The notes under the pieces are model-generated. The model was not told the origin of the DNA. It was given only the letters and a program-made list of their open reading frames with translations, and made no database searches. The position numbers were made by a program, and so were the translations under genes. This document shows, piece by piece, positions 49,210-58,113 of a stretch of 64,000 nucleotides of DNA. Source of the DNA: Devosia sp. FJ2-5-3. Its GTDB lineage: Bacteria > Pseudomonadota > Alphaproteobacteria > Rhizobiales > Devosiaceae. Each line of letters starts with the position of its first letter. Within the stretch, counting starts at the first letter, position 1. The stretch lies in the NCBI RefSeq assembly GCF_029201545.1, contig NZ_CP104007.1:372001-436000 (forward strand), read 5' to 3'.

Positions 49210-50745
49210 ATGCGCGTCGAGGATTTCCTGCGCCACAGCGCCGCTCGCCTGCCGGACAAGACCGCCCTTGTCGTCGGCGAGCGCCGGATCAGCTATGCCG
49301 AGCTGGATGGGCTGAGCACGTCCCTTGCGGCCGGACTTGCGGCCAATGGCGTGCGCCGGGATGACAGGGTGCTGATCTATCTCGACAATGGCTGGGAAGC
49401 GGCCGTGGCGATCTTTGCCGTGCTCAAGGCCGGCGCGACGTTCAGCCCGATCAATCCCTCGACCAAGCCGGACAAGCTGGCCTTCATCGCCGGCAATTGC
49501 GAGGCGCGCGCCATTATCACCCAGTCCCGGCTCGCGGGGGGCGTGGCGCAGGCGATTGTGGAAGGGGCGCAGTTTTCGGCGATCATCTCTGCTGGAGACA
49601 GTGCTCTTTTGTCCGAGGTCGTGCAGCTCGAGACGCTGCTCGCCGCCCCGGTAGAGGCGCCGATCCATGGCGGCATCGACAGTGACCTGGCCATGCTCAT
49701 CTATACCTCCGGCTCGACCGGCCGGCCCAAGGGCGTGATGATGAACCACCGCAATATCGAGGCGGCGGCGACTTCGATCACCACCTATTTGGAAAACACC
49801 GAGCACGACATCATCCTCAATGTGCTCCCGCTGGCCTTCGACTATGGGCTCTATCAGCTCTTGATGGCGGTCAAGTTGGGCGCCACGCTCATCATCGAAA
49901 AATCCTTCGCCTTCCCGGCTGCGATCTTCGAGATCATGCGGCGCGAGAAGGTGACAGGTCTGCCGCTGGTGCCGACCATGGCGGCGATGATCCTTACCAT
50001 GAAGGATCTGGTGCCCGGCTCCTTCCCGGATCTGCGTTATATTTCCAATACCGCCGCAGCGCTGCCGCCGGCCCATATCGAGCGGCTGCGCGTGCTGCTG
50101 CCGGGCACGACCATTTTTTCGATGTATGGCCTGACCGAATGCAAGCGCTGCACCTATCTGCCGCCGTCGCGGCTGGACGACAAGCCGGGCTCGGTGGGCA
50201 TTGCCATTCCCAATACCGAAGCCTTTGTTGTCGATGACAATGGCCAGCGCGTTGCGCCGGGCGAAATTGGCCAGCTGGTCATTCGCGGACCGCATGTCAT
50301 GCAGGGCTATTGGCAGAATTCGGAAGCGACCGAGAAGGCGCTGCGTCCGGGCCCGAACCCCTGGGAAAAGGTGCTCTATACCGGCGATCTCTTTTACGCC
50401 GATGACGAGGGCTTTTTGTATTTCGTCGGGCGCACTGACGACATCATCAAGACGCGCGGCGAGAAGGTTGCGCCCAAGGAGGTCGAGGCGGTGCTCGTCT
50501 CCTGCCCGGGCGTGGTTGAAGCGGTGGTAGTCGGCAGGGCCGACCCCGTGCTGGGCCACGCCATCCACGCCATTGTGGTGAAATCCGATCCCGATCTCGG
50601 CGAGCGGGATGTGATCCGCCACTGCGCCAGGCACCTCGAAGATTTCATGGTGCCCAAATCCATCGAGTTTCGTGACAGCCTGCCCAAGACCGATACGGGT
50701 AAGGTCAGTCGCCGGCTCGCCGCTGAAAGCCTGGAGACGTCCTGA
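49210..50745 (+). CDS. AMP-forming acyl/aminoacyl ligase (class I adenylating enzyme)
   Basis: A 511-residue ANL-superfamily enzyme. Core motifs: LIYTSGSTGRPKG (about residues 163-175), MYGLTECKR, YTGDLF, VGRTDDIIKTRGEKVAPKEVE and the C-terminal catalytic Lys498 (KTDTGKVSRR). It activates a carboxylate as adenylate and transfers it to a thiol, here probably the ACP encoded 17 nt upstream. It resembles the acyl-CoA ligases seen beside carrier proteins in exosortase-associated loci. The substrate pocket cannot be decoded by eye. Confidence 0.9.
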   Translation: MRVEDFLRHSAARLPDKTALVVGERRISYAELDGLSTSLAAGLAANGVRRDDRVLIYLDNGWEAAVAIFAVLKAGATFSPINPSTKPDKLAFIAGNCEARAIITQSRLAGGVAQAIVEGAQFSAIISAGDSALLSEVVQLETLLAAPVEAPIHGGIDSDLAMLIYTSGSTGRPKGVMMNHRNIEAAATSITTYLENTEHDIILNVLPLAFDYGLYQLLMAVKLGATLIIEKSFAFPAAIFEIMRREKVTGLPLVPTMAAMILTMKDLVPGSFPDLRYISNTAAALPPAHIERLRVLLPGTTIFSMYGLTECKRCTYLPPSRLDDKPGSVGIAIPNTEAFVVDDNGQRVAPGEIGQLVIRGPHVMQGYWQNSEATEKALRPGPNPWEKVLYTGDLFYADDEGFLYFVGRTDDIIKTRGEKVAPKEVEAVLVSCPGVVEAVVVGRADPVLGHAIHAIVVKSDPDLGERDVIRHCARHLEDFMVPKSIEFRDSLPKTDTGKVSRRLAAESLETS

Positions 50746-50746
50746 G

Positions 50747-51712
50747 ATGAGCCGCTTTTCACCCCAAACCCTGCTCATCGACGCAGAGGCCGAAATCGCG
50801 CGCATCACCAGCGCCATGCGCAGCCAATTGCGCACCGACCTCAAGCGGCGCGGCTTCGTGCTGGGCCTCTCGGGCGGCATCGATTCCAGCCTCTGCGCCG
50901 CGCTGGCGGTAAAGGCGGTGGGGCCAGAGCGGGTGTTCGGGATTTTTATGCCGGAAAATGACTCCGACCCCGAAAGCCTCGAGTTGGGTCGGGCCGTGGC
51001 CGAGACATTCGGATTTGCGGCAGAGGTGGAAGACATCGGCCCGGCGCTGGCTGCGATGGGATGCTACGCGCGCCGCGATACCTTTATCCGCACGCTGGTC
51101 CCGGAGTTCGGGGACGGCTGGGGCTGCAAGGTGGTCATTGCCGATCCGCTCTCGGGCGGCGGCATCGCCATTTCCTCGCTGGTGGTGCAATCGCCCACTG
51201 GCGAGATGCAAAAAATCCGGCTCACGGCCGAGGCCTATCAGGGGATCATCGCTGCCACCAATATGAAGCAGCGCACCCGCAAGCAGATGGAATATTATCA
51301 CGCTGACCGGCTCAATTATGCCGTCATAGGAACTCCGAACCGGCTCGAATATGATCAGGGGTTCTTCGTCAAGAACGGTGATGGCGCGGCGGATCTCAAA
51401 CCCATCGCCCATCTCTATAAATCCCAGGTCTATCAGCTGGCCGCCCATATGGGCGTGCCTGAAGCCATCTGCCGGCGCCCGCCGACCACCGACACCTGGT
51501 CGATGGCGCAGAGCCAGGAAGAGTTTTACTTCGCGCTTCCCTATGACCGGATGGATCTTTGCCTTTATGGCCTCAGCCACGATCTGCCGCGTGAGGAAGT
51601 GGCGGAGGCGGCGGGGCTGACGGCAGACCAGGTCGACGCCGTCTGGGCCGACATCGCCCGCAAGCGCGTGGCAACACGCTATCTCAGCCTGCCGCCTCTC
51701 TTGGTGGAGTAG
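50747..51712 (+). CDS. NadE-like ammonia-dependent ligase in the exopolysaccharide locus
   Basis: A 321-residue N-type ATP-pyrophosphatase. It has the PP-loop LSGGIDSS (41-48) and, later, GTPNRLEYDQGFFVKNGDGAADLKPI-type sequence followed by LYKSQVYQLAAHMGVP, both matching the NAD synthetase domain. It has no glutaminase domain. It is longer than usual ammonia-dependent NadE (about 275 residues), with extra sequence around 105-160 (YARRDTFIRTLVPEFGDGWG). The start is 1 nt past the ligase stop. It may be true NAD synthase or, given its place, an amide-forming enzyme of the decoration pathway. Confidence 0.78.
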   Translation: MSRFSPQTLLIDAEAEIARITSAMRSQLRTDLKRRGFVLGLSGGIDSSLCAALAVKAVGPERVFGIFMPENDSDPESLELGRAVAETFGFAAEVEDIGPALAAMGCYARRDTFIRTLVPEFGDGWGCKVVIADPLSGGGIAISSLVVQSPTGEMQKIRLTAEAYQGIIAATNMKQRTRKQMEYYHADRLNYAVIGTPNRLEYDQGFFVKNGDGAADLKPIAHLYKSQVYQLAAHMGVPEAICRRPPTTDTWSMAQSQEEFYFALPYDRMDLCLYGLSHDLPREEVAEAAGLTADQVDAVWADIARKRVATRYLSLPPLLVE

Positions 51713-51742
51713 TTTTCCGGCGACGGCGAGCCGGGCGGCGGC

Positions 51743-52528
51743 CTATTTGCGGCCGCGTCTCTCGGTCGCCCATTCGCGCGCTGCCAGCCCAAGCATTTTG
51801 GGGCTGTGCACGAGATAGCGCCGCCACAGCCGGCGCGGCTCGCGCAGGAGCCGGTACAGCCATTCAAGCCCGATGCGCGACACCCATTGCGGCGCCCGGC
51901 GCTCGGGGTAGACCAGAAACTCCATCGCTGCGCCGATGCACAGCCCGACGCCAACCGCGCTGCCGCGCTGGGCCACGGCATGGGCGATCAGTTCCTGCTG
52001 CGGCGATCCCACGGCGAGGAAAGTGAAGCGGGCCGGATGATCCTCGATGAAGCGGACGATTTTCGCCCGCTTTTCCGGATCGGCCAGAAGGCCCATGGGG
52101 GCGTCGTAGTGGGTGAGATTGGTGAGACCGAATTGACGGGTCAAGGCGGCTGCGATGTCCTGGTCGCCGCCCACAAGCAACAGCGGCCAATCGGGATCGA
52201 AATCGGGCGCGTGAAACAGGGCCCGAACAAGGTCCGCGCCCGTCGTGGTCGTCAGCTCCAGCCCTCGCAGCCAGGCGAGAATGGAAACCACGCGGCTGTC
52301 ATTGAGGCAGAAATCGGCTTCGTGATAGGCGCGCGCGATTTCGGCGGACCTGTCGATGCGCACCAGATGGTCTGCATTGGGCGTCACGAGGCTGGCGAAG
52401 GGGGCGCCTTCGTTCCGGCGGATGAGGATGTCGAGGATGTCGCTTTCTTCGAGCGCGTCATAGTGCACGCCCAGGAAACGCAGTCGTCTGCCGGTCAGCA
52501 GGTCGTCCTGCTCCAATAGGATGGTCAT
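51743..52528 (-). CDS. WecG/TagA/CpsF-family glycosyltransferase
   Basis: A 261-residue GT26 enzyme with VTPNADHLVRIDR near residues 48-60, WPLLLVGGDQDIAAAL, and FLAVGSPQQELIAH, the family's hallmark regions. GT26 enzymes transfer N-acetylmannosaminuronate or related sugars to lipid-linked intermediates at the inner face of the membrane. It converges on the NadE-like gene and follows the wzy gene on the same strand. Confidence 0.92.
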   Translation of the reverse strand: MTILLEQDDLLTGRRLRFLGVHYDALEESDILDILIRRNEGAPFASLVTPNADHLVRIDRSAEIARAYHEADFCLNDSRVVSILAWLRGLELTTTTGADLVRALFHAPDFDPDWPLLLVGGDQDIAAALTRQFGLTNLTHYDAPMGLLADPEKRAKIVRFIEDHPARFTFLAVGSPQQELIAHAVAQRGSAVGVGLCIGAAMEFLVYPERRAPQWVSRIGLEWLYRLLREPRRLWRRYLVHSPKMLGLAAREWATERRGRK

Positions 52529-52552
52529 GGATCCTCGTCCTTCGTCCAGGCG

Positions 52553-53896
52553 TCAGGCCGTTTCCGCCGGGGTCGCGCGGAGCGTGTCGGCGCGTGCCAC
52601 CAGGAAGATCAACGGCTGCATGACACTGAACAGAAGGATGCCGCGAATGAATAAAGATGCTTCTGTGATATTGTGTAAAATGAAGATCAAAGCCATGACT
52701 GCAAATAACGCGAATGCGGGCCTGCATTCAACATTGCTGATGAAAGAGTGCAAGAGGCTTCTGGCAAAAAGTGCAAAGAAGACCAGAGTGGCCAATATCG
52801 TCGCGGGCAGGCCAAGCTGCAGCCAAAGCTCAAGATAACCATTGTGGGCCTGATTGATTATCCCGGCCTCGATATCGCCCAGCCAGCTTCCCGGGTCGGC
52901 GCGCAAGAGGGGATCCGCACCGGGCCCGACGTCCCAAAAGGCCGCATATCCATGGCCTAGCCAGGGTCGCTCCATGGCCACCCGGGTGGCGAAGGCCCAC
53001 AATTCGTCGCGCCCGGTGAGGGAGGTGTCGGCGAGGACGAGGCCGATGACGGCCATGATGTCGAACTCGTTGAGCGTGAGAACAATGACGAGGCCAATGG
53101 AGGCTGCAAGGCCCGCCAGGAGCGCTGCAAGCAGCACTATCGGACCGCCCCTGGCCACGAGGACATAGCCGACGAACATGACAATGCCCAGAAGCGCCAG
53201 ACCCAGCGAGGTCTTGCTCTGGCTCAGGACCAGGAAGGCCATGGACAGGCCCAGCATGGCGATGGCGCCCAGAGCCTCTGTCCGCCTGTGCTTCCAGCCG
53301 AAGAGCCAGGCGGCATTGGCCAGAGCGGCGATCATGGCCACGGTGCCGGCCTCGTTCTTCTGAGCATATATGCCCTGCACCCCAATCTCGGTGATGGCGC
53401 GCGCTGGAACGAGCACGATTGACGCCAGATTGATCAGGATCACGCCTGCGGCGAAGAGGCAGAAAATCTTTGTCGCCCGGCGCAGATCGTGGATGCCGAC
53501 GGCGACGCCGGCGGCGGTGAGGGTCATGCAGGCGAGGACGATGGTGCGCCGCAGGGTGAGGTCCGGAAAATCGGACCACAGGAAGCTCAGTGTCGCGAAG
53601 GCGACCAGCGCCCAGGTGCCCGCCGCGCGCCACAGGAGGCTGGGCAGGGCGCGATAGTTGAGGAGCAGCACCATGACGGCGAGGGCTGCCATCGAGAGCA
53701 GAAGGGCGCGGTTGAGCGGGTTGCCATCAACGCGATCGGTGAGCGAATTCGTGCTCAGCGGACTGGTGCCGATGAACGCAAAGACGAGGAAAGCGGCGGT
53801 GAGGATTGCGTGGAGGACCGCGCTGAGGCGCGCAACAGCCGCGCCCGCCTGCGGGTTCTCCTGTGGAACAGCCGATGAGGTGAATGGCACGTCCAT
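52553..53896 (-). CDS. O-antigen ligase/polymerase-family (Wzy-like) membrane protein
   Basis: A 447-residue polytopic protein with about eleven hydrophobic helices and a large periplasmic loop near residues 285-345 (TSLTGRDELWAFATRVAMERPWLGHGYAAFW then NQAHNGYLELWLQLG). RxxLW and the HNGYLE motif are typical of the Wzy_C/WaaL family, which polymerises or ligates polysaccharide units in the periplasm. The ATG at 53896 puts the first helix at about residue 30; the ORF extends upstream across the intergenic region. In a locus with flippase and priming enzyme, polymerase is the better call. Confidence 0.88.
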   Translation of the reverse strand: MDVPFTSSAVPQENPQAGAAVARLSAVLHAILTAAFLVFAFIGTSPLSTNSLTDRVDGNPLNRALLLSMAALAVMVLLLNYRALPSLLWRAAGTWALVAFATLSFLWSDFPDLTLRRTIVLACMTLTAAGVAVGIHDLRRATKIFCLFAAGVILINLASIVLVPARAITEIGVQGIYAQKNEAGTVAMIAALANAAWLFGWKHRRTEALGAIAMLGLSMAFLVLSQSKTSLGLALLGIVMFVGYVLVARGGPIVLLAALLAGLAASIGLVIVLTLNEFDIMAVIGLVLADTSLTGRDELWAFATRVAMERPWLGHGYAAFWDVGPGADPLLRADPGSWLGDIEAGIINQAHNGYLELWLQLGLPATILATLVFFALFARSLLHSFISNVECRPAFALFAVMALIFILHNITEASLFIRGILLFSVMQPLIFLVARADTLRATPAETA

Positions 53897-54001
53897 TTTA
53901 GCGCATTTCCGTGGGCCGGGCGTCCCACCGCAAATAGCTGGAAAATTATAATTTCTCGTGTACCCCTGACCTTTAAGCGGGGAAGGCGGGCTGAGAGGCG
54001 A

Positions 54002-54931
54002 ATGGCAGAGCACACCGAAAGCGTTTCGATCATCATTCCCACCCTGAACCGCCCGCAGCCCCTGCGCCGGGCCCTTGCCAGCGTTGCGGCGCAGCGCCTG
54101 CCCGAGGGCATCGGGCTCGACGTTGTGGTGGTGGACAATTCGCCCGACCGCTCGGCGCAGTGGGTGTCCGAGAGTTTTCCGCAGATGCGCTATCTCTCCG
54201 AGCCGCTCCCCGGCGTCGCCAATGCCCGTAATGCGGGGGTCAATGGCTCGACGGGGCACTGGGTCGCCTTTCTCGATGACGACGAGGAAGCCGCGCCGGA
54301 CTGGATTGCCAGGCATCTGGACACTCTCCGGCGCAGCGGTGCCGATGGCAGTTTTGGCCCGGTCGTGGCGCGTGCGGAAGGGGCAGGCGCGAGCAGCGAC
54401 CCGTCGATTATCGCCTTTTTCGAGCGGCGGATGGATTTGCCTCCGGGCAGCGACATCACTGCAAGGGCCGCCTATCTGGGCACCAATAATTCGGTTTTCG
54501 CGCGCGCCACCTGTCTCGGGGCAGAAAATCCCTTCGACATTTCACTCAACGAGACCGGCGGGGAAGACAGCCTCCTGCTCCAGCAATTGGTGAAGCAGGG
54601 GCGTCGCTTTGCCTGGGCAGCCGAGGCCGCGGTCACCGAATTCGTGCCCGAGAAGCGGCTCAACTGGGACTATGTCACGCGCCGGCGTTTCCTCAGCGGG
54701 CAGATCCGGACTTTCGTGCAATCCATGCTCCAGCCGCCGCGCTGGGATCGCATCGTCTTCTGGATGCTGGCAGGCGCTGTGCAGGGCATGTGCTGGTCGC
54801 TTCTTGGCTTGATCTCCCGTGATCGCAACAAAGCCCAAGAGGCGCGTTCAAAAGCCTGGGGCGGGTGGGGCAAGCTGTTCTGGGCAAGGCGCTTTCGGCC
54901 CCGCCTTTATGGCAGGGGCCTCGTCTCCTGA
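54002..54931 (+). CDS. glycosyltransferase family 2
   Basis: A 309-residue GT-A transferase: SVSIIIPTLNRPQPLRRALASV, FLDDDEEAAPDWIARHL (metal motif near residue 92), GGEDSLLLQQLVKQGRRFAW. It is paralogous to the GT2 at 43793-44770 along its length, and probably arose by duplication within the locus. One C-terminal hydrophobic stretch (WMLAGAVQGMCWSLLGLI) may anchor it. It is divergent from wzy and convergent with wzx. Confidence 0.88.
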   Translation: MAEHTESVSIIIPTLNRPQPLRRALASVAAQRLPEGIGLDVVVVDNSPDRSAQWVSESFPQMRYLSEPLPGVANARNAGVNGSTGHWVAFLDDDEEAAPDWIARHLDTLRRSGADGSFGPVVARAEGAGASSDPSIIAFFERRMDLPPGSDITARAAYLGTNNSVFARATCLGAENPFDISLNETGGEDSLLLQQLVKQGRRFAWAAEAAVTEFVPEKRLNWDYVTRRRFLSGQIRTFVQSMLQPPRWDRIVFWMLAGAVQGMCWSLLGLISRDRNKAQEARSKAWGGWGKLFWARRFRPRLYGRGLVS

Positions 54932-54951
54932 CAGGTCGATCCCGCCAGATG

Positions 54952-56391
54952 TCAGGCGTTTCGGGCCGGGCGCACGGCCGCGAGGAGTTGGGTCAGGACC
55001 TCCGGGCGCAGCAGGCGCAACAGCATGGCCTGGGTGACGATCCCGGTCGCAATGCCTCCGATCAGCGCCGCCCAGATACTGATCGGTTGTAGCCAGAAAA
55101 TCACTGCCATGGTGGCCGCGCTCATCAGCCCGGTGACGCCCCAGGCGGGCAGCAGGAGCATGATCCGCACGCTTGCGGGCCATTGCCGGCGGCCGAGGGG
55201 AAACAGAAGCGCCAGGAATGCGGCGGCGGCATCGCCGGCCAGCCGGGACAGGCAGACGGCCAAAATCGGCCAGTCGCGCAGGGCCACCAGGACCAGCCCG
55301 GTCATGGAAAGCCGGGCGAGGCTGCCCAGCAAGCCATATTCGGGCGCGCCCTGGGCGGAGAGGGCGGTAAAGATTGGCTGCGCCGGCATGGAGAGCGCGG
55401 CGCCGATGGCCAGGCCAATGGCGATGGGAACGGCATCTTCCCAGCCCGCCCCGGTGACCAGGGGCAGTAGCAGGGGAATGACGCAGGCAAGGCCGGCAAA
55501 GATCGGGGCCGTGACATTGGCCAGGAGCCGAACCGGCTGGTCGCGCTCGCTGTCGGGCGCTTTTTGAAGCGCTATGCGTCGGAAGGTCGGGAAGGTGAAA
55601 TTGTGGAGGGCGCCCATGACCGCGCCACGGACCGGCTCGATCACGCGCATGGCCATGTTCATCTGCCCGAGCACGGCAAGACCGAAAAAGCTGGCCACCA
55701 GATTGCTGAACAGCAGATAGGTCAGATTGTCGGTGATCCGGTCGAGCGAGGCGATGCTGGCAATCCGCCGCAGATCGGCAAGATGGGGGCCGGAAAAGCG
55801 CGGCATGAGCGGATAGCCGACGCGGGTCTGCAGCATGAGCGATTGCACGACCACGCCGGCCAGACGCAAGACGATCAACGACCAGACGCCGGCGCCAAGC
55901 AGGGCCGCCGCGATGGCCAATGGCGCCGAGACCAGATGGCTCACCAGATCGGCCCCGGCAATTTCGGTGAAGCGTCTTTGCCGGCGGGCCCGCGCGCCGA
56001 CCAGTTCACCGTGACCGCTGAAGAGGATCGACAGCATGGTGACGGGGAGGAGATATTGGATTTCAGGAGCGGCATAGGCTTTCGCCAGAATGGGGGCGAC
56101 AAGCAGCGAAGCGGCGATCAGCGCCAAGCCAACGGCAAGGCTTACGCCCAGCGCCGATTGCAGGTGCAGCTTGCGCAGGACACGTCTTTGCGCCAGCGCA
56201 TCCTGAAAGGGGGCGCCGACAACAAGCCCGGCTGCGGCGGCCGTCGCGAGTACGATGGCCGCGACGCCGAAATCTGCCGGGTCGAGCAGACGCGACAGGA
56301 CGATGGTGGTGCCACCCAGACAGAAAAGCCGAACGAGGGCGTCTGCCCCCGCCCAACCGACCCATTTAAGGATGTGATTTGGCTTCGCCAT
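54952..56391 (-). CDS. Wzx-type polysaccharide flippase (MATE/MviN-like exporter superfamily)
   Basis: A 479-residue integral membrane protein with about twelve to fourteen helices; GTTIVLSRLLDPADFGVAAI near residues 27-46 is typical of the lipopolysaccharide biosynthesis protein family (Polysacc_synt_3). It flips undecaprenyl-linked repeat units to the periplasm. The ATG at 56391 is chosen over 56451. Downstream of the GumC-like gene on the same strand. Confidence 0.9.
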   Translation of the reverse strand: MAKPNHILKWVGWAGADALVRLFCLGGTTIVLSRLLDPADFGVAAIVLATAAAAGLVVGAPFQDALAQRRVLRKLHLQSALGVSLAVGLALIAASLLVAPILAKAYAAPEIQYLLPVTMLSILFSGHGELVGARARRQRRFTEIAGADLVSHLVSAPLAIAAALLGAGVWSLIVLRLAGVVVQSLMLQTRVGYPLMPRFSGPHLADLRRIASIASLDRITDNLTYLLFSNLVASFFGLAVLGQMNMAMRVIEPVRGAVMGALHNFTFPTFRRIALQKAPDSERDQPVRLLANVTAPIFAGLACVIPLLLPLVTGAGWEDAVPIAIGLAIGAALSMPAQPIFTALSAQGAPEYGLLGSLARLSMTGLVLVALRDWPILAVCLSRLAGDAAAAFLALLFPLGRRQWPASVRIMLLLPAWGVTGLMSAATMAVIFWLQPISIWAALIGGIATGIVTQAMLLRLLRPEVLTQLLAAVRPARNA

Positions 56392-56523
56392 GGATTTTAC
56401 GCGCCTAGAAAGCAGGCAAAGGCGCTGGAGAGGCGCTGGCCTCTCCGGCACAAGAATTGGCGCGCGACATCGGTGCCTCTATGATCTTCGGGCACCAGGC
56501 TCTGATTTGCGATCATGTCGACC

Positions 56524-57960
56524 CTAGGGGGAGGCGCTCTCGGGACCAATGACCCGGGGAGCATTGAGAGAGCCCGGGCGCGGGCCGGCTTCGATGCGCT
56601 CGCCAAAGGGAAATATCAAATCCTTCATAACCCGCAACACGACGAGAGCAAATCCGAACAGGGCGGCGACGAAGGCGCCGGCCACGCCCCACAGGATCAC
56701 GCCAAGGACACTGGGGCCGGGTTCTGGCGCATAAGCCATGGAGAGGACGCGAATATTGGTCGAATCGATGCGGGCGAATTCCGACATTTCGCGGCTGCGC
56801 GTCTCGAACGAGGCCAGCAATTCGCGGTCCGAGCGGATCTGCTCTTCGAGTGTGCGCAGTTCGATGGAGGATTCCCGCGCTTCCGCACTTTGTGCGATCA
56901 GCCTGTCCACCGCCGCAGTGGCGCTGGCGAGTTCCTGCTCGGCCTGACGGAGGAGAATCGCCCCCGCATCCCGCATGCGGCTGATTTCTGCGCGGAGGCG
57001 CTGTTCGAGCTCTGCGACCTGCCCCTGAACGCTCTGGAGCGTGGGGTGCATGGCGCCGAGGCGCGTGGCAAGGCTGGCATATTCCTCGCGGGCCGCGTTC
57101 AGCCGGTCCATCAAGGTGCTGAGCCGGGCCTGGTCATTGATATCGGCCAGGGTCATGATCGTTGCCGGTTCGGCGCCGATCAGCTGTTCGCGCCGGACGC
57201 GCGCCGCCGAGAGCCGTTCCTCGGCTTCTCCCCGCGCCCGGACGGCGGCGGTCAGTTGTTGATCCACCAGCAATTGCTGATCGGTGCTGACCAGGTTGTA
57301 CTGGCGCCGATGGGCTTCCGCGCGCTCCTCGGAGGCGGCGAGACGCAGGCGCAATTGCTCGAGGCGGGATTGCAGATTGTCGGTCAGCCGCGTCGCGATA
57401 TTGGTCTGGCTGGTCACGTCTTCATCGAGATAAGCCTGGACCACGGCATTGGCCAGCTGCGCGGCGCCCTCAGGGGAGTCCGCCCGCGCGACCACGGAAA
57501 TGATATAGCTGCGCTCTGCCCGGGATACGCTGATCCGCCGACGCAGCGCATCGAGTTCGGTAGCAGAAAGGCTCGGCGCGGGTGTCGCACTGTCGGCGCC
57601 CGATGGCGTCGGGTTGCCACCGGCCTCGAGTGCGCGAAATGCCCGTGTCAGGACCTGGCCGGACAGGAGGACATGCATCTGGCTTTCGACATAGTTGACG
57701 CCGGCATTGGCGTCATATTGGCCGTTGACCAATTCGTTCTCGAATACCTGGAGGCCGCGGGGATCGACGAATATCTCGGCGGTTGCGCGATAGGTCTGGG
57801 GCGAGACGGTGCGGATCAGCATGGCGAGACATGCACAGGCCAGGACCAAGAAAAAGATCGGGACTATGAGCCCCAGTGCTTCCTGGTAAAGACGTCTCAG
57901 GACATAAGGCCAGGAGTTGGCACTGTCAGTTGTCTGCCAGCCAATTCCATTCACAGTCAT
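56524..57960 (-). CDS. GumC/Wzz-family chain-length protein, kinase-less
   Basis: A 478-residue polysaccharide co-polymerase. TM1 is about residues 29-51, the Wzz domain follows (TYRATAEIFVDPRGLQVFENEL), then long coiled coil (about 190-390) and TM2 about 420-442, ending in a short cytoplasmic tail with no ATPase domain. It sets polymer length and helps export. The usual partner is a separate BY-kinase; none is in this locus, and the only kinase-like domain in the window (at 12.4 kb) is degenerate. It is probably the first gene of a wzz-wzx transcript. Confidence 0.9.
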   Translation of the reverse strand: MTVNGIGWQTTDSANSWPYVLRRLYQEALGLIVPIFFLVLACACLAMLIRTVSPQTYRATAEIFVDPRGLQVFENELVNGQYDANAGVNYVESQMHVLLSGQVLTRAFRALEAGGNPTPSGADSATPAPSLSATELDALRRRISVSRAERSYIISVVARADSPEGAAQLANAVVQAYLDEDVTSQTNIATRLTDNLQSRLEQLRLRLAASEERAEAHRRQYNLVSTDQQLLVDQQLTAAVRARGEAEERLSAARVRREQLIGAEPATIMTLADINDQARLSTLMDRLNAAREEYASLATRLGAMHPTLQSVQGQVAELEQRLRAEISRMRDAGAILLRQAEQELASATAAVDRLIAQSAEARESSIELRTLEEQIRSDRELLASFETRSREMSEFARIDSTNIRVLSMAYAPEPGPSVLGVILWGVAGAFVAALFGFALVVLRVMKDLIFPFGERIEAGPRPGSLNAPRVIGPESASP

Positions 57961-58113
57961 GGGGCCTAACCTTCAACACATCGGCAGGCGCCGCAGAGTG
58001 CGACTAATGCCGTTCAGTGCATTACGTCTGTGTCTATGCCACATGAGATTTAACAAGGCGTAGATAGATAGGACTATCTTTAGCCATCGTCGTTAATGCT
58101 TTCCTTAGCTCGA

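Noticed and set aside
49156..51036. A 626-codon open frame on the minus strand
   Set aside because: Antisense to the AMP-forming ligase, whose adenylation motifs are unambiguous.
53897..54316. N-terminal extension of the Wzy-like gene
   Set aside because: It is antisense to the GT2 gene and adds non-hydrophobic sequence ahead of a normal polymerase start.
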